The position numbers were made by a program, and so were the translations under genes. A model generated the notes under the pieces. That model was not told where the DNA came from. It made no database searches and saw only the letters and a list, made by a program, of their open reading frames with translations. Source: Maricaulis sp039978735 (GTDB lineage: Bacteria; Pseudomonadota; Alphaproteobacteria; Caulobacterales; Maricaulaceae). From it: 64,000 bases of DNA. Shown piece by piece: positions 8,819-17,068 of the stretch. Numbering within the stretch: position 1 is the first letter of the stretch; each line of letters opens with the position of its first letter. The DNA lies in the NCBI RefSeq assembly GCF_039978735.1, contig NZ_JBDWAS010000002.1, forward strand, positions 1 to 64,000, in the 5' to 3' direction.

Positions 8819-9690
8819 GCGTCTTCGCCCTCATCCCACCAGGGATACCAGGGCGGCATGTCTTCGGAGACGCGCAGCGGAAAGTCCGGCTGGCGCTTTT
8901 CCAGGAAGGACATGACGCCTTCCTTCGCGTCGGCGCCCATCCCGGCATGGAGAATGCCCTGGGTCTCGATCCGGTGGGCATCCATCGGATGCCCGGAGCC
9001 CAGCATTCGCCAGGCCATGCGGCGCATCAGCGAGACCGAGACCGGGGCGCACTTGTCGGCGATCAGACGGGCCCGCTCGCGCGCTTCGGCCATCAGGTCT
9101 TCCGCCGGCACGACCCGGGCCACCAGCCCGCTCTCGAAGGCTTCGGCGGCGGTGAAGGTCCGCCCGGTCAGCCCCCAGTCCATCGCGGTGGAAATCCCCA
9201 CCACGCGCGGCAGGAACCAGCTGGCACAGCCATCCCAGACAATGCCTCGCTTGGCGAAGGGATAGGCGAATTTCGCCTCCATCGAGGCCAGTCGGATATC
9301 CATCGGCAGGATCATCGTCGCGCCGATCCCGACCGCTGCGCCATTGATGGCGCCGATCACCGGCTTGACGCTGTCCCAGATGCGCAGGTTCAGCTTGCCG
9401 CCCTTGTCGCGCCATTTGGGGTCTTCCGGATCGAACTCCCCGCTCTGGGTTTCGTCGGCGACGCGGTTGAATGTGTCGGCGCCGGTCGACAGGTCGGCGC
9501 CCGCACAGAAGGCCGGGGACTCGCCGGTGACGATGACGGCGCGCACATTGTCGTCGGCATCGGCTTCGTCAAAGGCGGCGATGATCTCCTCACCCATTTC
9601 CAGGGTGAAGGCATTGAGCCGGTGCGGCCGGTGCAGCGTGATCGTCGCGATCTGCTCGTCGACCGCATAGCGGATGGTCTCGAATGACAT
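8812..9690 (-). CDS. Enoyl-CoA hydratase/isomerase (crotonase) family protein
   Basis: A 292-residue crotonase-fold protein. The oxyanion-hole segment SPAFCAGADLS lies at about 58-68. The second signature region GAAVGIGATMILPMDIRLAS follows at about 120-140. It should act on an acyl-CoA ester (hydration, isomerisation or hydrolysis), but active-site acids differ among subfamilies and cannot be assigned here. ATG 9690 is chosen because upstream codons look non-coding and the family N-terminus (FETIRYAVDEQIATITLHRP) begins there. It is transcribed with the downstream-facing MFS gene upstream of it, 49 bases apart. Confidence 0.9.
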   Translation of the reverse strand: MSFETIRYAVDEQIATITLHRPHRLNAFTLEMGEEIIAAFDEADADDNVRAVIVTGESPAFCAGADLSTGADTFNRVADETQSGEFDPEDPKWRDKGGKLNLRIWDSVKPVIGAINGAAVGIGATMILPMDIRLASMEAKFAYPFAKRGIVWDGCASWFLPRVVGISTAMDWGLTGRTFTAAEAFESGLVARVVPAEDLMAEARERARLIADKCAPVSVSLMRRMAWRMLGSGHPMDAHRIETQGILHAGMGADAKEGVMSFLEKRQPDFPLRVSEDMPPWYPWWDEGEDAY

Positions 9691-9739
9691 GGACGTCCTC
9701 CCTCTTGCCGCCCAGAATGACCGGCCGGGGCGGGCAGGG

Positions 9740-10984
9740 CTAGTCTTCCCAGTCCTCGACCACTGCAAACAGCTTGCGGCGCTCGGTGATGTAGACAATC
9801 ACCAGCGCGATCGCCGACATCATCGCCTGGCCGGCAATCAGCGGCACCGGCGTGCCGTCATAGAGATGGCCGATATAGCCGCCGATCGCCGCGCCCACCA
9901 CGCCCGTCACGAAGCCGTAGGCGGCCGAGGCCGTACCGGCGATATGACCCACCGGCTCCATTGCCAGGGCCGAGAAATTGGCCGCGATCAGCCCCATGAA
10001 GGCCATCGCCGAGGCGAGCAGCACGAGGAAGACATAGAGATTGTCGACGCCCGACATCAGGATGATCGTGTGCGCGATACTGATCACGGTAAAGGCGACG
10101 AGGGCCCCGTGCGACAGGCGCCGCTGGCCCACCCGCATCACCAGCCGGGAATTGGCGTAGCTGGTCACGCCGATCCCGCCCGCAATCGCCGCGAAGGCGA
10201 GGGGAAAATGCGCGTCGGACAGGCCGAAATGGTCGACGAAGACCTGTTGCGACGTGCCCAGGAAGCCGTAGAGCCCGCCGAAGAAGGGCATGGCGGCCAG
10301 CGTATACCCGACCATCAGCCGGTGACGGGTGGTCTCCATGAAGGTCGATATCGTCGACTTCAGGCGCAACGGTACCCGGTATTCCGGATGCAGGGTTTCC
10401 GGCAGGCGCAGCTGCAGCCAGGCGATCAGGCCGATGCCGAACAGGATCAGGAAGCCGAAAATCCAGCGCCAGGGGGCGAAGGTCAGGATGATCTGGCCCA
10501 GCGTCGGGGCCAGCACCGGTACGGCCATGAAGGCGGTCATCACCATCGACATCACTTCGGCCATGCGCCGGCCGGAGGTGAGGTCACGGGCGATGGCCAC
10601 GCCGATCACCCGGCAGGCCGCGGCCGCAGCGCCCTGGAAGAAGCGGGCGACCAGCAGCAGGCTGTAGGAGGGCGAAGCCGTGCAGACAATCGTCATCAGG
10701 ATGAAGAAGACGAGCGACCAGATGATTACCGGCTTGCGGCCGAAGCGGTCCGACAGCGGGCCGTAGAACAGCTGCGCCGCGCCGAAGCCGGCCAGATAGC
10801 TGGTGATCACGAATTGCTGGTCATTCGCCTGCGCCACGCCGAGGTCGCCGGCAATATCGTCCAGCGCCGGCAGCATCATGTCGATCGCCAGGGCCACGAC
10901 AGAGGTCATCGCCACCAGGAGCGCAACCAGTTCGAACAGCGGAAGCGGCAGCGTCTCGCCCGCCGGGCGTTTCGGTGAAGTCAT
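9740..10984 (-). CDS. Bcr/CflA-type MFS multidrug exporter
   Basis: A 414-residue protein with 12 predicted membrane helices. Family features are the N-terminal D-MMLPALDDI loop, the cytoplasmic motif GPLSDRFGRKPVI between helices 2 and 3, and the helix-5 region MAVPVLAPTLG. Such proteins export drugs or small metabolites by proton antiport (Bcr: bicyclomycin, sulfonamides). ATG 10984 follows a weak GGAGAC box. The upstream extension of the frame is polar and has no domain, so it is not included. Confidence 0.92.
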   Translation of the reverse strand: MTSPKRPAGETLPLPLFELVALLVAMTSVVALAIDMMLPALDDIAGDLGVAQANDQQFVITSYLAGFGAAQLFYGPLSDRFGRKPVIIWSLVFFILMTIVCTASPSYSLLLVARFFQGAAAAACRVIGVAIARDLTSGRRMAEVMSMVMTAFMAVPVLAPTLGQIILTFAPWRWIFGFLILFGIGLIAWLQLRLPETLHPEYRVPLRLKSTISTFMETTRHRLMVGYTLAAMPFFGGLYGFLGTSQQVFVDHFGLSDAHFPLAFAAIAGGIGVTSYANSRLVMRVGQRRLSHGALVAFTVISIAHTIILMSGVDNLYVFLVLLASAMAFMGLIAANFSALAMEPVGHIAGTASAAYGFVTGVVGAAIGGYIGHLYDGTPVPLIAGQAMMSAIALVIVYITERRKLFAVVEDWED

Positions 10985-11078
10985 GGCGGTCTCCGGGGAT
11001 CGGCGCAGAAAAGCGCACACCCTCACATGCGACTTGCGGCCTGAAAGTGCAAGTCGTGCGCATGCATGTCTGACCGGC

Positions 11079-11519
11079 TTATTCGTATGGCGAATAGAAA
11101 AGCTGCAGTTGGAAGCTCTTGGCGATCCGGTTCGCCCGGTCGAGGAAAGCGGCCTTGGCGGCCTCGCTCGCACCGATCTCGTCGAGCGTCTGCTCGAACA
11201 GGCCGAGCCAGCGGGAAAAGTGCTCCGGCGCGATATCCGGCTTCAGCTTCACATGCGCCGGCATGGGCCGGCCGGAATAGCCGCCGTCATGGAAGACAAT
11301 GGCCGACCAGAAGCGCTTCATCGTGTCCAGATGCGGCTCCCAAGTGTCGCCGATCGCCTTCTCGAAGATCGGACCGAGATCCGCATCGGCACGGACATGC
11401 CCGTAGAAGGTATCGACCAGATCGGAGACGGTCTGGGCGGTAATGCCCATGGCAGCCGCTTCGGCGCGAGCCGCCTCGCGGGCCTCGGTGGCGCGGAGAG
11501 AATAGTTCGCAGACATCAC
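11079..11519 (-). CDS. Group III truncated haemoglobin
   Basis: About 146 residues, the size of a 2/2 globin. Group III features are LVDTFYGHVRADADLGPIF near the B/CD region, W-x-P-H-L-x-x-M-x-x-F-W, the SGRPMPAH motif, and a probable proximal His in HFSRWLGLF. Group III globins are found in many proteobacteria, and proposed roles include NO or oxygen chemistry under low oxygen. The start may be the first or second ATG (11519 or 11516). It is a single gene between the MFS exporter and ychF. Confidence 0.92.
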   Translation of the reverse strand: MMSANYSLRATEAREAARAEAAAMGITAQTVSDLVDTFYGHVRADADLGPIFEKAIGDTWEPHLDTMKRFWSAIVFHDGGYSGRPMPAHVKLKPDIAPEHFSRWLGLFEQTLDEIGASEAAKAAFLDRANRIAKSFQLQLFYSPYE

Positions 11520-11571
11520 GCCTCACTTAGGCAGCCCGGCGTCCGATTGCGATGCGGTGGTCTGACGCAGA

Positions 11572-12669
11572 TCAGACGTTGAAGCGGAAATGCATCACAT
11601 CGCCGTCCTTGACGATGTATTCCTTGCCTTCCGCCCGCATCTTGCCGGCTTCCTTGGCCGCGCTTTCACCGCCGCAGGCAACGAAATCCTCGTAGGGGAT
11701 CGTCTCCGCGCGGATAAAGCCCTTCTCGAAATCGCCGTGGATGACGCCGGCGGCCTGCGGCGCGGTCCAGCCCTCGCGGATCGTCCAGGCACGCGCTTCC
11801 TTGGGGCCGACCGTGAAATAGGTCTGCAGGTCCAGAAGCTTGTAGCCGGTGTGGATCAGGCGATCGAGACCGGCCTCTTCCAGACCCAGCGTCTCGAGAT
11901 ATTCCGCACGCTCCTCGTCCTCCAGCAGGGCCAGTTCGCTCTCGATCTTGGCCGAGATCACGACGGCCTCGGCGCCTTCTTCCTCGGCGCGCTTGAAGAC
12001 GAGTTCGGAATAGGCATTGCCGGTGGCGGCGGAGTCTTCATCGACATTGGCGATGAACAGGACCGGCTTGGTGGTCAGCAGCTGCAGGCCGCGCCAGGCC
12101 TTGCGCTCTTCCTTGGGCACGTCTGCAAAGCGCGCCGGGCGGCCATTGTTCAGCTGTTCCAGAGCGAGGTCGATCAGGGACAGGGCAGCCTTGGCTTCCT
12201 TGTCGCCGGTCTTGGCCCTCTTTTCCAGATTGGCGCGGCGCTTTTCCAGGCTTTCCAGGTCGGCCAGCATCAGCTCGGTCTCGACCGTTTCCAGATCGGC
12301 GAGCGGGTCGATCTTGTTGGCGACATGGGTCACGTCGTCATCGTCGAAACAGCGCAGCACATAGGCGATGGCATCGGTCTCGCGGATATTCGCGAGGAAC
12401 TGATTGCCCAGGCCTTCACCCTTGGACGCGCCGGCCACAAGGCCCGCGATATCGACGAAATTCATCCGCGCCGGGATGATTTCCTTCGACCCGGCAATCT
12501 CGGCCAGCTTCTTCAGGCGCGGTTCCGGCACGGCGACATCGCCGACATTCGGCTCGATCGTGCAGAAGGGATAATTCGCTGCCTGCGCCGCCGCCGTCTG
12601 GGTGAGGGCGTTGAACAGGGTCGACTTGCCGACATTCGGCAGACCGACGATGCCGCATTTGAATCCCAT
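11572..12669 (-). CDS. ychF: Redox-regulated ATPase YchF (Obg-like, OLA1 family)
   Basis: A 365-residue P-loop protein. Walker A GLPNVGKS is at about 9-16 and switch II DIAGLVAGASKGEGLGNQFL at about 68-87. The G4 position reads IANVDED instead of NKxD, which fits the ATP preference of YchF. The C-terminal TGS domain carries the end motif KDGDVMHFRFNV. YchF binds ribosomes and modulates oxidative stress tolerance and translation. ATG 12669 gives the invariant MGFKCGIVG opening, so the longer frame upstream is rejected. Confidence 0.96.
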   Translation of the reverse strand: MGFKCGIVGLPNVGKSTLFNALTQTAAAQAANYPFCTIEPNVGDVAVPEPRLKKLAEIAGSKEIIPARMNFVDIAGLVAGASKGEGLGNQFLANIRETDAIAYVLRCFDDDDVTHVANKIDPLADLETVETELMLADLESLEKRRANLEKRAKTGDKEAKAALSLIDLALEQLNNGRPARFADVPKEERKAWRGLQLLTTKPVLFIANVDEDSAATGNAYSELVFKRAEEEGAEAVVISAKIESELALLEDEERAEYLETLGLEEAGLDRLIHTGYKLLDLQTYFTVGPKEARAWTIREGWTAPQAAGVIHGDFEKGFIRAETIPYEDFVACGGESAAKEAGKMRAEGKEYIVKDGDVMHFRFNV

Positions 12670-12756
12670 GATGGATGTCCCTTGCTGGTCCGAGCGCGCC
12701 TTATAAGAAGAATGGGCCGCGGGGTCGACTGTCGTGTCAGTGGGGTGGGAGATGTT

Positions 12757-12925
12757 TCTTCCCCACTTCGTGGGGAAGTGGGCCGATGCGCAGCATCGGG
12801 TCGAAGGGGCCGGCGCGTCAGCGCCGGGAGGCGGCGGAGCTTGTCTCAAGCATAACGCCGCTGACGCGGCGCCCCTCCGTCTCGCCGCCTTGCGGCGATC
12901 CACCTCCCCATGGAATGGGGAGGAA
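12757..12925. repeat. REP-like palindromic element upstream of ychF
   Basis: A cluster of short hairpins: CTTCCCCACTTCGTGGGGAAG near 12761-12781, GCGCGTCAGCGC near 12813, CCGCTGACGCGGC near 12858, GCCGCCTTGCGGC and CCTCCCCATGGAATGGGGAGG near 12903-12923. The CTTCCCC and GGGGAGG ends face each other. The region has no convincing gene. It is one of several repeat-filled gaps in this window. Confidence 0.65.
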
Positions 12926-12973
12926 AGGCGATCAGGCTGCCCCAACTATCCATCGTTTGCTTGCCGAGACGAC

Positions 12974-13053
12974 GCCGTATCCGCTTCTCGCCGTCAAGGG
13001 GTATACCCGCTTTGCGGCCCTTCGGGCCCTTGACGGCGAGAAGCGGATACGGC
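12974..13053. repeat. Perfect 27-bp inverted repeat (long hairpin)
   Basis: The arm at 12974-13000 begins GCCGTATCCGCTTCTCG, and 13027-13053 is its exact reverse complement, with a 26-base spacer. The spacer can form an inner GGCCCTTCGGGCC-like stem with the adjoining bases. No T-run follows, so it is not a simple terminator. It lies just upstream of a lower-GC open frame. Confidence 0.9.
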
Positions 13054-13166
13054 CAGCTGGCCAACAAGCCAAGTATGGAATGTTGCGAGCGACGCTCGCA
13101 GTCTTGGCGCATGTCTCCAGCAACGTGAGAAGACGATTGTCGCGATCAAAGGTCTTGAAAACGCTG

Positions 13167-13457
13167 ATGTTTGAACAGGACCGCGGGCTAGCGTTACTCG
13201 AGGTTGATCCCCATACAGCACGCCGGACCGCTGATGCTCGCCGAGAACGATTTTATCAGAATCTAGTTTTGGTCGATGGCACAGGCGAGCTGATCCGTTC
13301 AGTGCATGTTCCGCCAGTCACACGAATGCCATCCTATTTGGTCGATCTGAAGCTCTTGGATGGGGGCGTCGAGATTACGGATTTCAGAGGTTATCGCTAC
13401 GCATTTGATATCGCGACCGAAACTGTATCTCGCCTCGATCATATCGAAAAATACTGA
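13167..13457 (+). CDS. Orphan hypothetical protein in a lower-GC patch
   Basis: About 96 residues from ATG 13167; an in-frame ATG at 13080 would add 29 residues. The body reads as a compact soluble domain with strand-like segments (FYQNLVLVDGTGEL, YLVDLKLLDGGVEITDFRG, YRYAFDIATETV). G+C is about 50-53% across the gene against about 65-70% in the flanking genes, and codon choice is unlike the neighbours. This suggests acquired DNA. It is preceded by a long perfect hairpin and ends convergent to pth, 8 bases away. I do not recognise a family and see no strong ribosome site. Confidence 0.5.
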   Translation: MFEQDRGLALLEVDPHTARRTADARRERFYQNLVLVDGTGELIRSVHVPPVTRMPSYLVDLKLLDGGVEITDFRGYRYAFDIATETVSRLDHIEKY

Positions 13458-13465
13458 AATAGAGT

Positions 13466-14068
13466 TCAGTCGTCCGGCCGGCCGCGCTTCACCGGCTCTG
13501 GCGCCGGCGCCTTGTGCGTCACGCGGGTCTGGAAGGCGTCGAATTCGCCCTTCGCCAGCAGGTCGAGACTGTCGGCGATGGCGTCGAGGAGGTCGATCAG
13601 CCAGTCTTCCTCGGCCTTGGCGAAGTCTGACAGGACATAGCCGGTGACCCGGCCCTTGTCGCCCGGATGGCCGATGCCGATGCGGGCGCGGCGGAAGTCC
13701 GGACCGATCTGGGCGGTGATCGACTTGATGCCGTTATTGCCGGCCGCACCGCCGCCGGTCTTCATGCGGAACTTGCCGGGCGCCAGGTCCAGCTCGTCAT
13801 GGAAGACGACGACATTCTCCGGCGCGACCCTGTAGAAGTTCGCGGCCTCGCCGACGGCGTGACCGGAATTGTTGTAGAAGGTCTGCGGCTTGATCAGGAG
13901 CAGTTTCTGCGAGCCGATCACCAGTTCGCAGGCCTGGCTCTGGAAGCGCTTGCGCCAGGGGCCGGCGCTCCAGGCATTCGCGATCACGTCCAGCGCCATG
14001 AAGCCGACATTGTGGCGGTTGCGCAGGTATTTCGGTTCGTAATTGCCGAGGCCGGCGAGGATCATCAT
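13466..14068 (-). CDS. pth: Peptidyl-tRNA hydrolase
   Basis: About 200 residues, normal for bacterial Pth. It frees tRNA from peptidyl-tRNA that has dropped off the ribosome. Visible motifs are GLGN near residue 8, the catalytic His in RHNVGF (about 20), the substrate-loop KPQTFYNNSG, the aspartate in HDELDLAPG, and GNNGIKS. Two positions are unusual: the common GLGNPG turn reads GLGNYEP, and the usual MNLSG reads YNNSG. Catalytic residues look intact. It lies downstream of the L25 gene, as in many bacteria, with a perfect palindrome in between. Confidence 0.96.
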   Translation of the reverse strand: MMILAGLGNYEPKYLRNRHNVGFMALDVIANAWSAGPWRKRFQSQACELVIGSQKLLLIKPQTFYNNSGHAVGEAANFYRVAPENVVVFHDELDLAPGKFRMKTGGGAAGNNGIKSITAQIGPDFRRARIGIGHPGDKGRVTGYVLSDFAKAEEDWLIDLLDAIADSLDLLAKGEFDAFQTRVTHKAPAPEPVKRGRPDD

Positions 14069-14106
14069 CGGCGTCTGCTCCCGTCATTGCGCAGGCCGGA
14101 TATGAA

Positions 14107-14136
14107 ATCAGCGAAGCCGGGCCCGGCTTCGCTGAT
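14107..14136 (-). terminator. Perfect 30-bp palindrome between rplY and pth
   Basis: Two 15-base arms, ATCAGCGAAGCCGGG and its complement, meet with no spacer. On the transcribed strand a short T-containing stretch (TTTCAT) follows. It may be a partial terminator or attenuator setting L25 against Pth expression, or an RNA processing hairpin. A role is inferred from position only. Confidence 0.55.
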
Positions 14137-14166
14137 TGTACGCTCCAGAAATGTCGCGGCGAGTGA

Positions 14167-14814
14167 CTACTCGTCGTCGCTCTTCTGGTTGATGACTTCC
14201 GGCTCGGCCGGGGTCGCATCTTCGTCTTCGGCTTCCGGCGTCAGCACGGCGCGCGAACCCTGCAGGGTGGCGACGGTGAAGTCACGGTCGGTGATGGTGG
14301 AGGTCACACCCTTCGGCAGCGGAATGGCCGAGATGTGGATGGAGTCGCCGATATCCAGGCCGCTCAGATCGGCTTCGATCGATTCCGGGATGGCGCCGGC
14401 CGGGCAGTTCAGCTCGACCACGTGGCGGACCACGTTCAGCACGCCGCCACGCTTCAGGCCCGGGCACTTCTCTTCATTGATGAAGTGAACGGTGACTTCC
14501 ACGTCGATCCGGGTCTTTTCGGTCACGCGGAACAGGTCGATATGCATCGGGGCGTCGGACACCGGGTGGAACTGGATGTCGCGGGCGATGACCTTCTGGC
14601 GCTTGCCTTCGTGCTCCAGCTCCATCATGTGGGAGATGAACTGGCCGGTCAGCAGGGCCTTGCGGATCTCGTTACCGCGCAGGTTGATGGAAACCGGATC
14701 CTGGTCGCCGCCATAGAGGACGCCCGGGACCAGATCTTCACGGCGCGCCGCGCGGGCTGCGCCCTTGCCGGTGCCTTCACGAACGTCGACGTTGAGAACG
14801 ATGTTGGAGCTCAT
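14167..14814 (-). CDS. rplY: 50S ribosomal protein L25 (Ctc form)
   Basis: 215 residues, the long CTC-type L25: an N-terminal 5S rRNA-binding beta-barrel (REGTGKGAARAARRE, VPGVLYGG) and a C-terminal TL5-like domain (GLKRGGVLNVVRHVVELNCPA, about 120-140). The tail is acidic (PEAEDEDATPAEPE). It binds 5S rRNA in the large subunit. ATG 14814 follows an AGGAAC box. It sits directly upstream of pth in the usual order. Confidence 0.96.
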   Translation of the reverse strand: MSSNIVLNVDVREGTGKGAARAARREDLVPGVLYGGDQDPVSINLRGNEIRKALLTGQFISHMMELEHEGKRQKVIARDIQFHPVSDAPMHIDLFRVTEKTRIDVEVTVHFINEEKCPGLKRGGVLNVVRHVVELNCPAGAIPESIEADLSGLDIGDSIHISAIPLPKGVTSTITDRDFTVATLQGSRAVLTPEAEDEDATPAEPEVINQKSDDE

Positions 14815-14977
14815 CGGTCCTGTTCCTTAAATGCAAACGCCGCCTCCAGCCGGATTAGGGCGGGCGGCGATCTGTCATGGCCTCGTGCCACAGTGTTATT
14901 TCGAGCGGCGGGCTATAACCGATCCACAAGCGCCGCGCAACCGCGACGGCAGGGAAGAGTCAGCGAACGCGCGCGGT

Positions 14978-15910
14978 TCAGTCGAACAGCTTGGAGACCG
15001 ACTCGTCATTGGCGATCCGGCGGATCGCTTCGCCGAGCAGAGGGGCGACGGAGAGGCGGCGCACCTTTTCGGTCTGGGTGGAGTTCGGCGGTTCGAGAAT
15101 CGAGTCGGTGACCACCAGTTCGCGCAGCTGCGACTTGGCCACCCGGCCCTGGGCGTCCTTGGAGAGAACGCCGTGGGTGACATAGGCGGACACTTCGATC
15201 GCGCCCTTGGCCAGCAGCGCGTCGGCGGCGTTGACCAGCGTGCCGCCCGAATCGCACATGTCGTCGAACAGGATGCAGCGGCGGCCTTCGACCTCACCGA
15301 TGATGTTCATCACTTCTGCCACGCCGGCCTTGGGGCGGCGCTTGTCGACGATGGCGATCTCGGCATCGAGCAGCTTGGCCAGCGCGCGGGCCCGCACCAC
15401 ACCGCCGACATCCGGCGAGACGATCAGCAGATTGTCGGTCTGGTAGCGCCGGCGGACATCGTCCTCGATCACCTTGGTCGCGAAGAGATTGTCGGTCGGG
15501 ATATCGAAAAAGCCCTGGATCTGGCCGGCGTGCAGGTCGACCGTAAGCACGCGGTCGGCGCCGGCCTTGGCGATCAGATTGGCGACCAGCTTGGCGGAAA
15601 TCGGCGTGCGCCCGCCAGTCTTCCGGTCCTGCCGGGCATAGCCGAAATAGGGGATGACCGCCGTGATCCGCCGCGCACTGGCACGCACCAGCGCATCGAT
15701 GCAGATCAGCAGTTCCATCAAATGGTCATTGGCCGGCGAGGAGGTCGACTGGATGACGAAGACGTCTTCGCCCCGCACATTCTCGTCGATCCGCACGAAA
15801 ATTTCGCCATCGGCGAAGCGTTCGATCTCGCTCGCGCACAGGGGCGCATCCAGGTAATCGGCAATCGCTCTGGCCAACTCGCGATTGGCCGTTCCCGACA
15901 TCAGTTTCAT
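14978..15910 (-). CDS. prs: Ribose-phosphate pyrophosphokinase (PRPP synthetase)
   Basis: A 310-residue class I PRPP synthetase. It transfers pyrophosphate from ATP to ribose 5-phosphate to make PRPP for nucleotide, histidine, tryptophan and NAD synthesis. Motifs are the N-terminal ADGE and the catalytic flexible loop FGYARQDRKTGGRTPI (about 94-109). Later come VDLHAGQIQGFFDIPTDNL and the PRPP-binding loop FDDMCDSGGTL, in which the usual TAGT reads SGGT. It is a single gene whose product feeds nadC and the phosphoribosyltransferase found further along the window. Confidence 0.96.
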   Translation of the reverse strand: MKLMSGTANRELARAIADYLDAPLCASEIERFADGEIFVRIDENVRGEDVFVIQSTSSPANDHLMELLICIDALVRASARRITAVIPYFGYARQDRKTGGRTPISAKLVANLIAKAGADRVLTVDLHAGQIQGFFDIPTDNLFATKVIEDDVRRRYQTDNLLIVSPDVGGVVRARALAKLLDAEIAIVDKRRPKAGVAEVMNIIGEVEGRRCILFDDMCDSGGTLVNAADALLAKGAIEVSAYVTHGVLSKDAQGRVAKSQLRELVVTDSILEPPNSTQTEKVRRLSVAPLLGEAIRRIANDESVSKLFD

Positions 15911-15982
15911 GGCTGGTGGTCCCCGGCAGTCACACTCGCGCGCTGATTAACAGACGCACGCCGGGGATTGAAGCTGAAATGC

Positions 15983-17065
15983 TCAGCGTGCGGTGAATCC
16001 CGGCGGGGACGGCAGGCCATCCGCGTCGAGGCAGACGAGTTTGAACAGCGTGCCCATCTGCTCCGGATCGGTCAGCCGCCAGACCTGGCGGGCGAAGACC
16101 GCGCGCTTGTCCGGCGCCGCCTGGCACAGCGCGGCGGCACGCGCCTCCAGCCCCAGTCCGATGAGGAAATCGCCCTGGGTCACCGGACCGCTGACGGCCA
16201 GTCCTGCCGCGCGTGCGGCGGCGGCGAGGCTTTCGAAATCGACACGGGCGGTGAGGTCGGCCGTGCCCGGGTTCTCGAGGGGCGGTACTTTCTTATGAGC
16301 CTTGACGGCCTGCAGCGTATCGCCGGTCTCGCTCGTGGCAGGACCATAGTCGATGAAGAGGGCGCGGCCGGGCGCATCGGCAAAGCGGGCGGCCAGCGCG
16401 TCGACGACCTGGCGGTCGCCGGGCCGCAATTTGACCAGGCTGTCTTCCGGCGCATCGCGCAGGCGGTCGGGAATGAGATCCGCATCGGCACCCAGCGGCG
16501 GTCCGAGCACGAAGATGAAGGCCGCGTCCGCGTCCAGCCCGATCATGCGTTCATGCCAGTCATCGCCGCGGCGGATGGCCTGGCGCACGGGCAGGCAGTC
16601 GAGGAATTCATTGCCCAGCACGATGGCCGGTCCCGGCGGCACGCTCTCCAGCCGGTCGACCCAGCGGATCTGCGCGCCGGTCGGACCCAGCGTCTGTGCC
16701 TGCACGGCCTTCAGCGCGGCCGAGGCCTCGATCAGCACCACATGCGCCGCATCCATGAAGCCGGGCACCGTGCGGGCCGCGCGTAGTGCATCCGCCATCA
16801 TCGTGCCGCGGCCGGGGCCCAGCTCGACGAGCTGGAAGGCCGCAGGCTTGCCCATGTCCATCCAGGACTGCGCCGCCCACAACCCCATCAGTTCGCCGAA
16901 CATCTGGCTGATTTCCGGTGCGGTGATGAAGTCCGCCCCGGCGCCGATCGGGTCCTTGGTGGCGTAGTAGCCGTCGCGCGGATCGAACAGCGCTTCGGTC
17001 ATGAAGGCGGCGATGGACATCGGACCCGTCTGGCGGATCCGGTCACGCAGGCGGTCGGCAATCAT
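15983..17065 (-). CDS. MidA/NDUFAF7-like SAM-dependent methyltransferase
   Basis: A 360-residue class I methyltransferase-fold protein. The N-terminus contains GPMSIAAFMTEALFDPRDGYYATKDP, diagnostic of the MidA family (PF02636). The SAM motif is ELGPGRGTMMADAL (about 81-94), followed by GNEFLDCLPVRQ. The mitochondrial homologue NDUFAF7 methylates an arginine of complex I subunit NDUFS2. Whether the bacterial protein does the same is inference. It starts 3 bases before the lgt stop region, so lgt and this gene form a two-gene operon common in alphaproteobacteria. Confidence 0.93.
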   Translation of the reverse strand: MIADRLRDRIRQTGPMSIAAFMTEALFDPRDGYYATKDPIGAGADFITAPEISQMFGELMGLWAAQSWMDMGKPAAFQLVELGPGRGTMMADALRAARTVPGFMDAAHVVLIEASAALKAVQAQTLGPTGAQIRWVDRLESVPPGPAIVLGNEFLDCLPVRQAIRRGDDWHERMIGLDADAAFIFVLGPPLGADADLIPDRLRDAPEDSLVKLRPGDRQVVDALAARFADAPGRALFIDYGPATSETGDTLQAVKAHKKVPPLENPGTADLTARVDFESLAAAARAAGLAVSGPVTQGDFLIGLGLEARAAALCQAAPDKRAVFARQVWRLTDPEQMGTLFKLVCLDADGLPSPPGFTAR

Positions 17066-17068
17066 CGC

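Noticed and set aside
12846..13112. Several short frames on both strands across the 27-bp hairpin.
   Set aside because: They arise from the palindromes themselves; none has a start signal or recognisable sequence.
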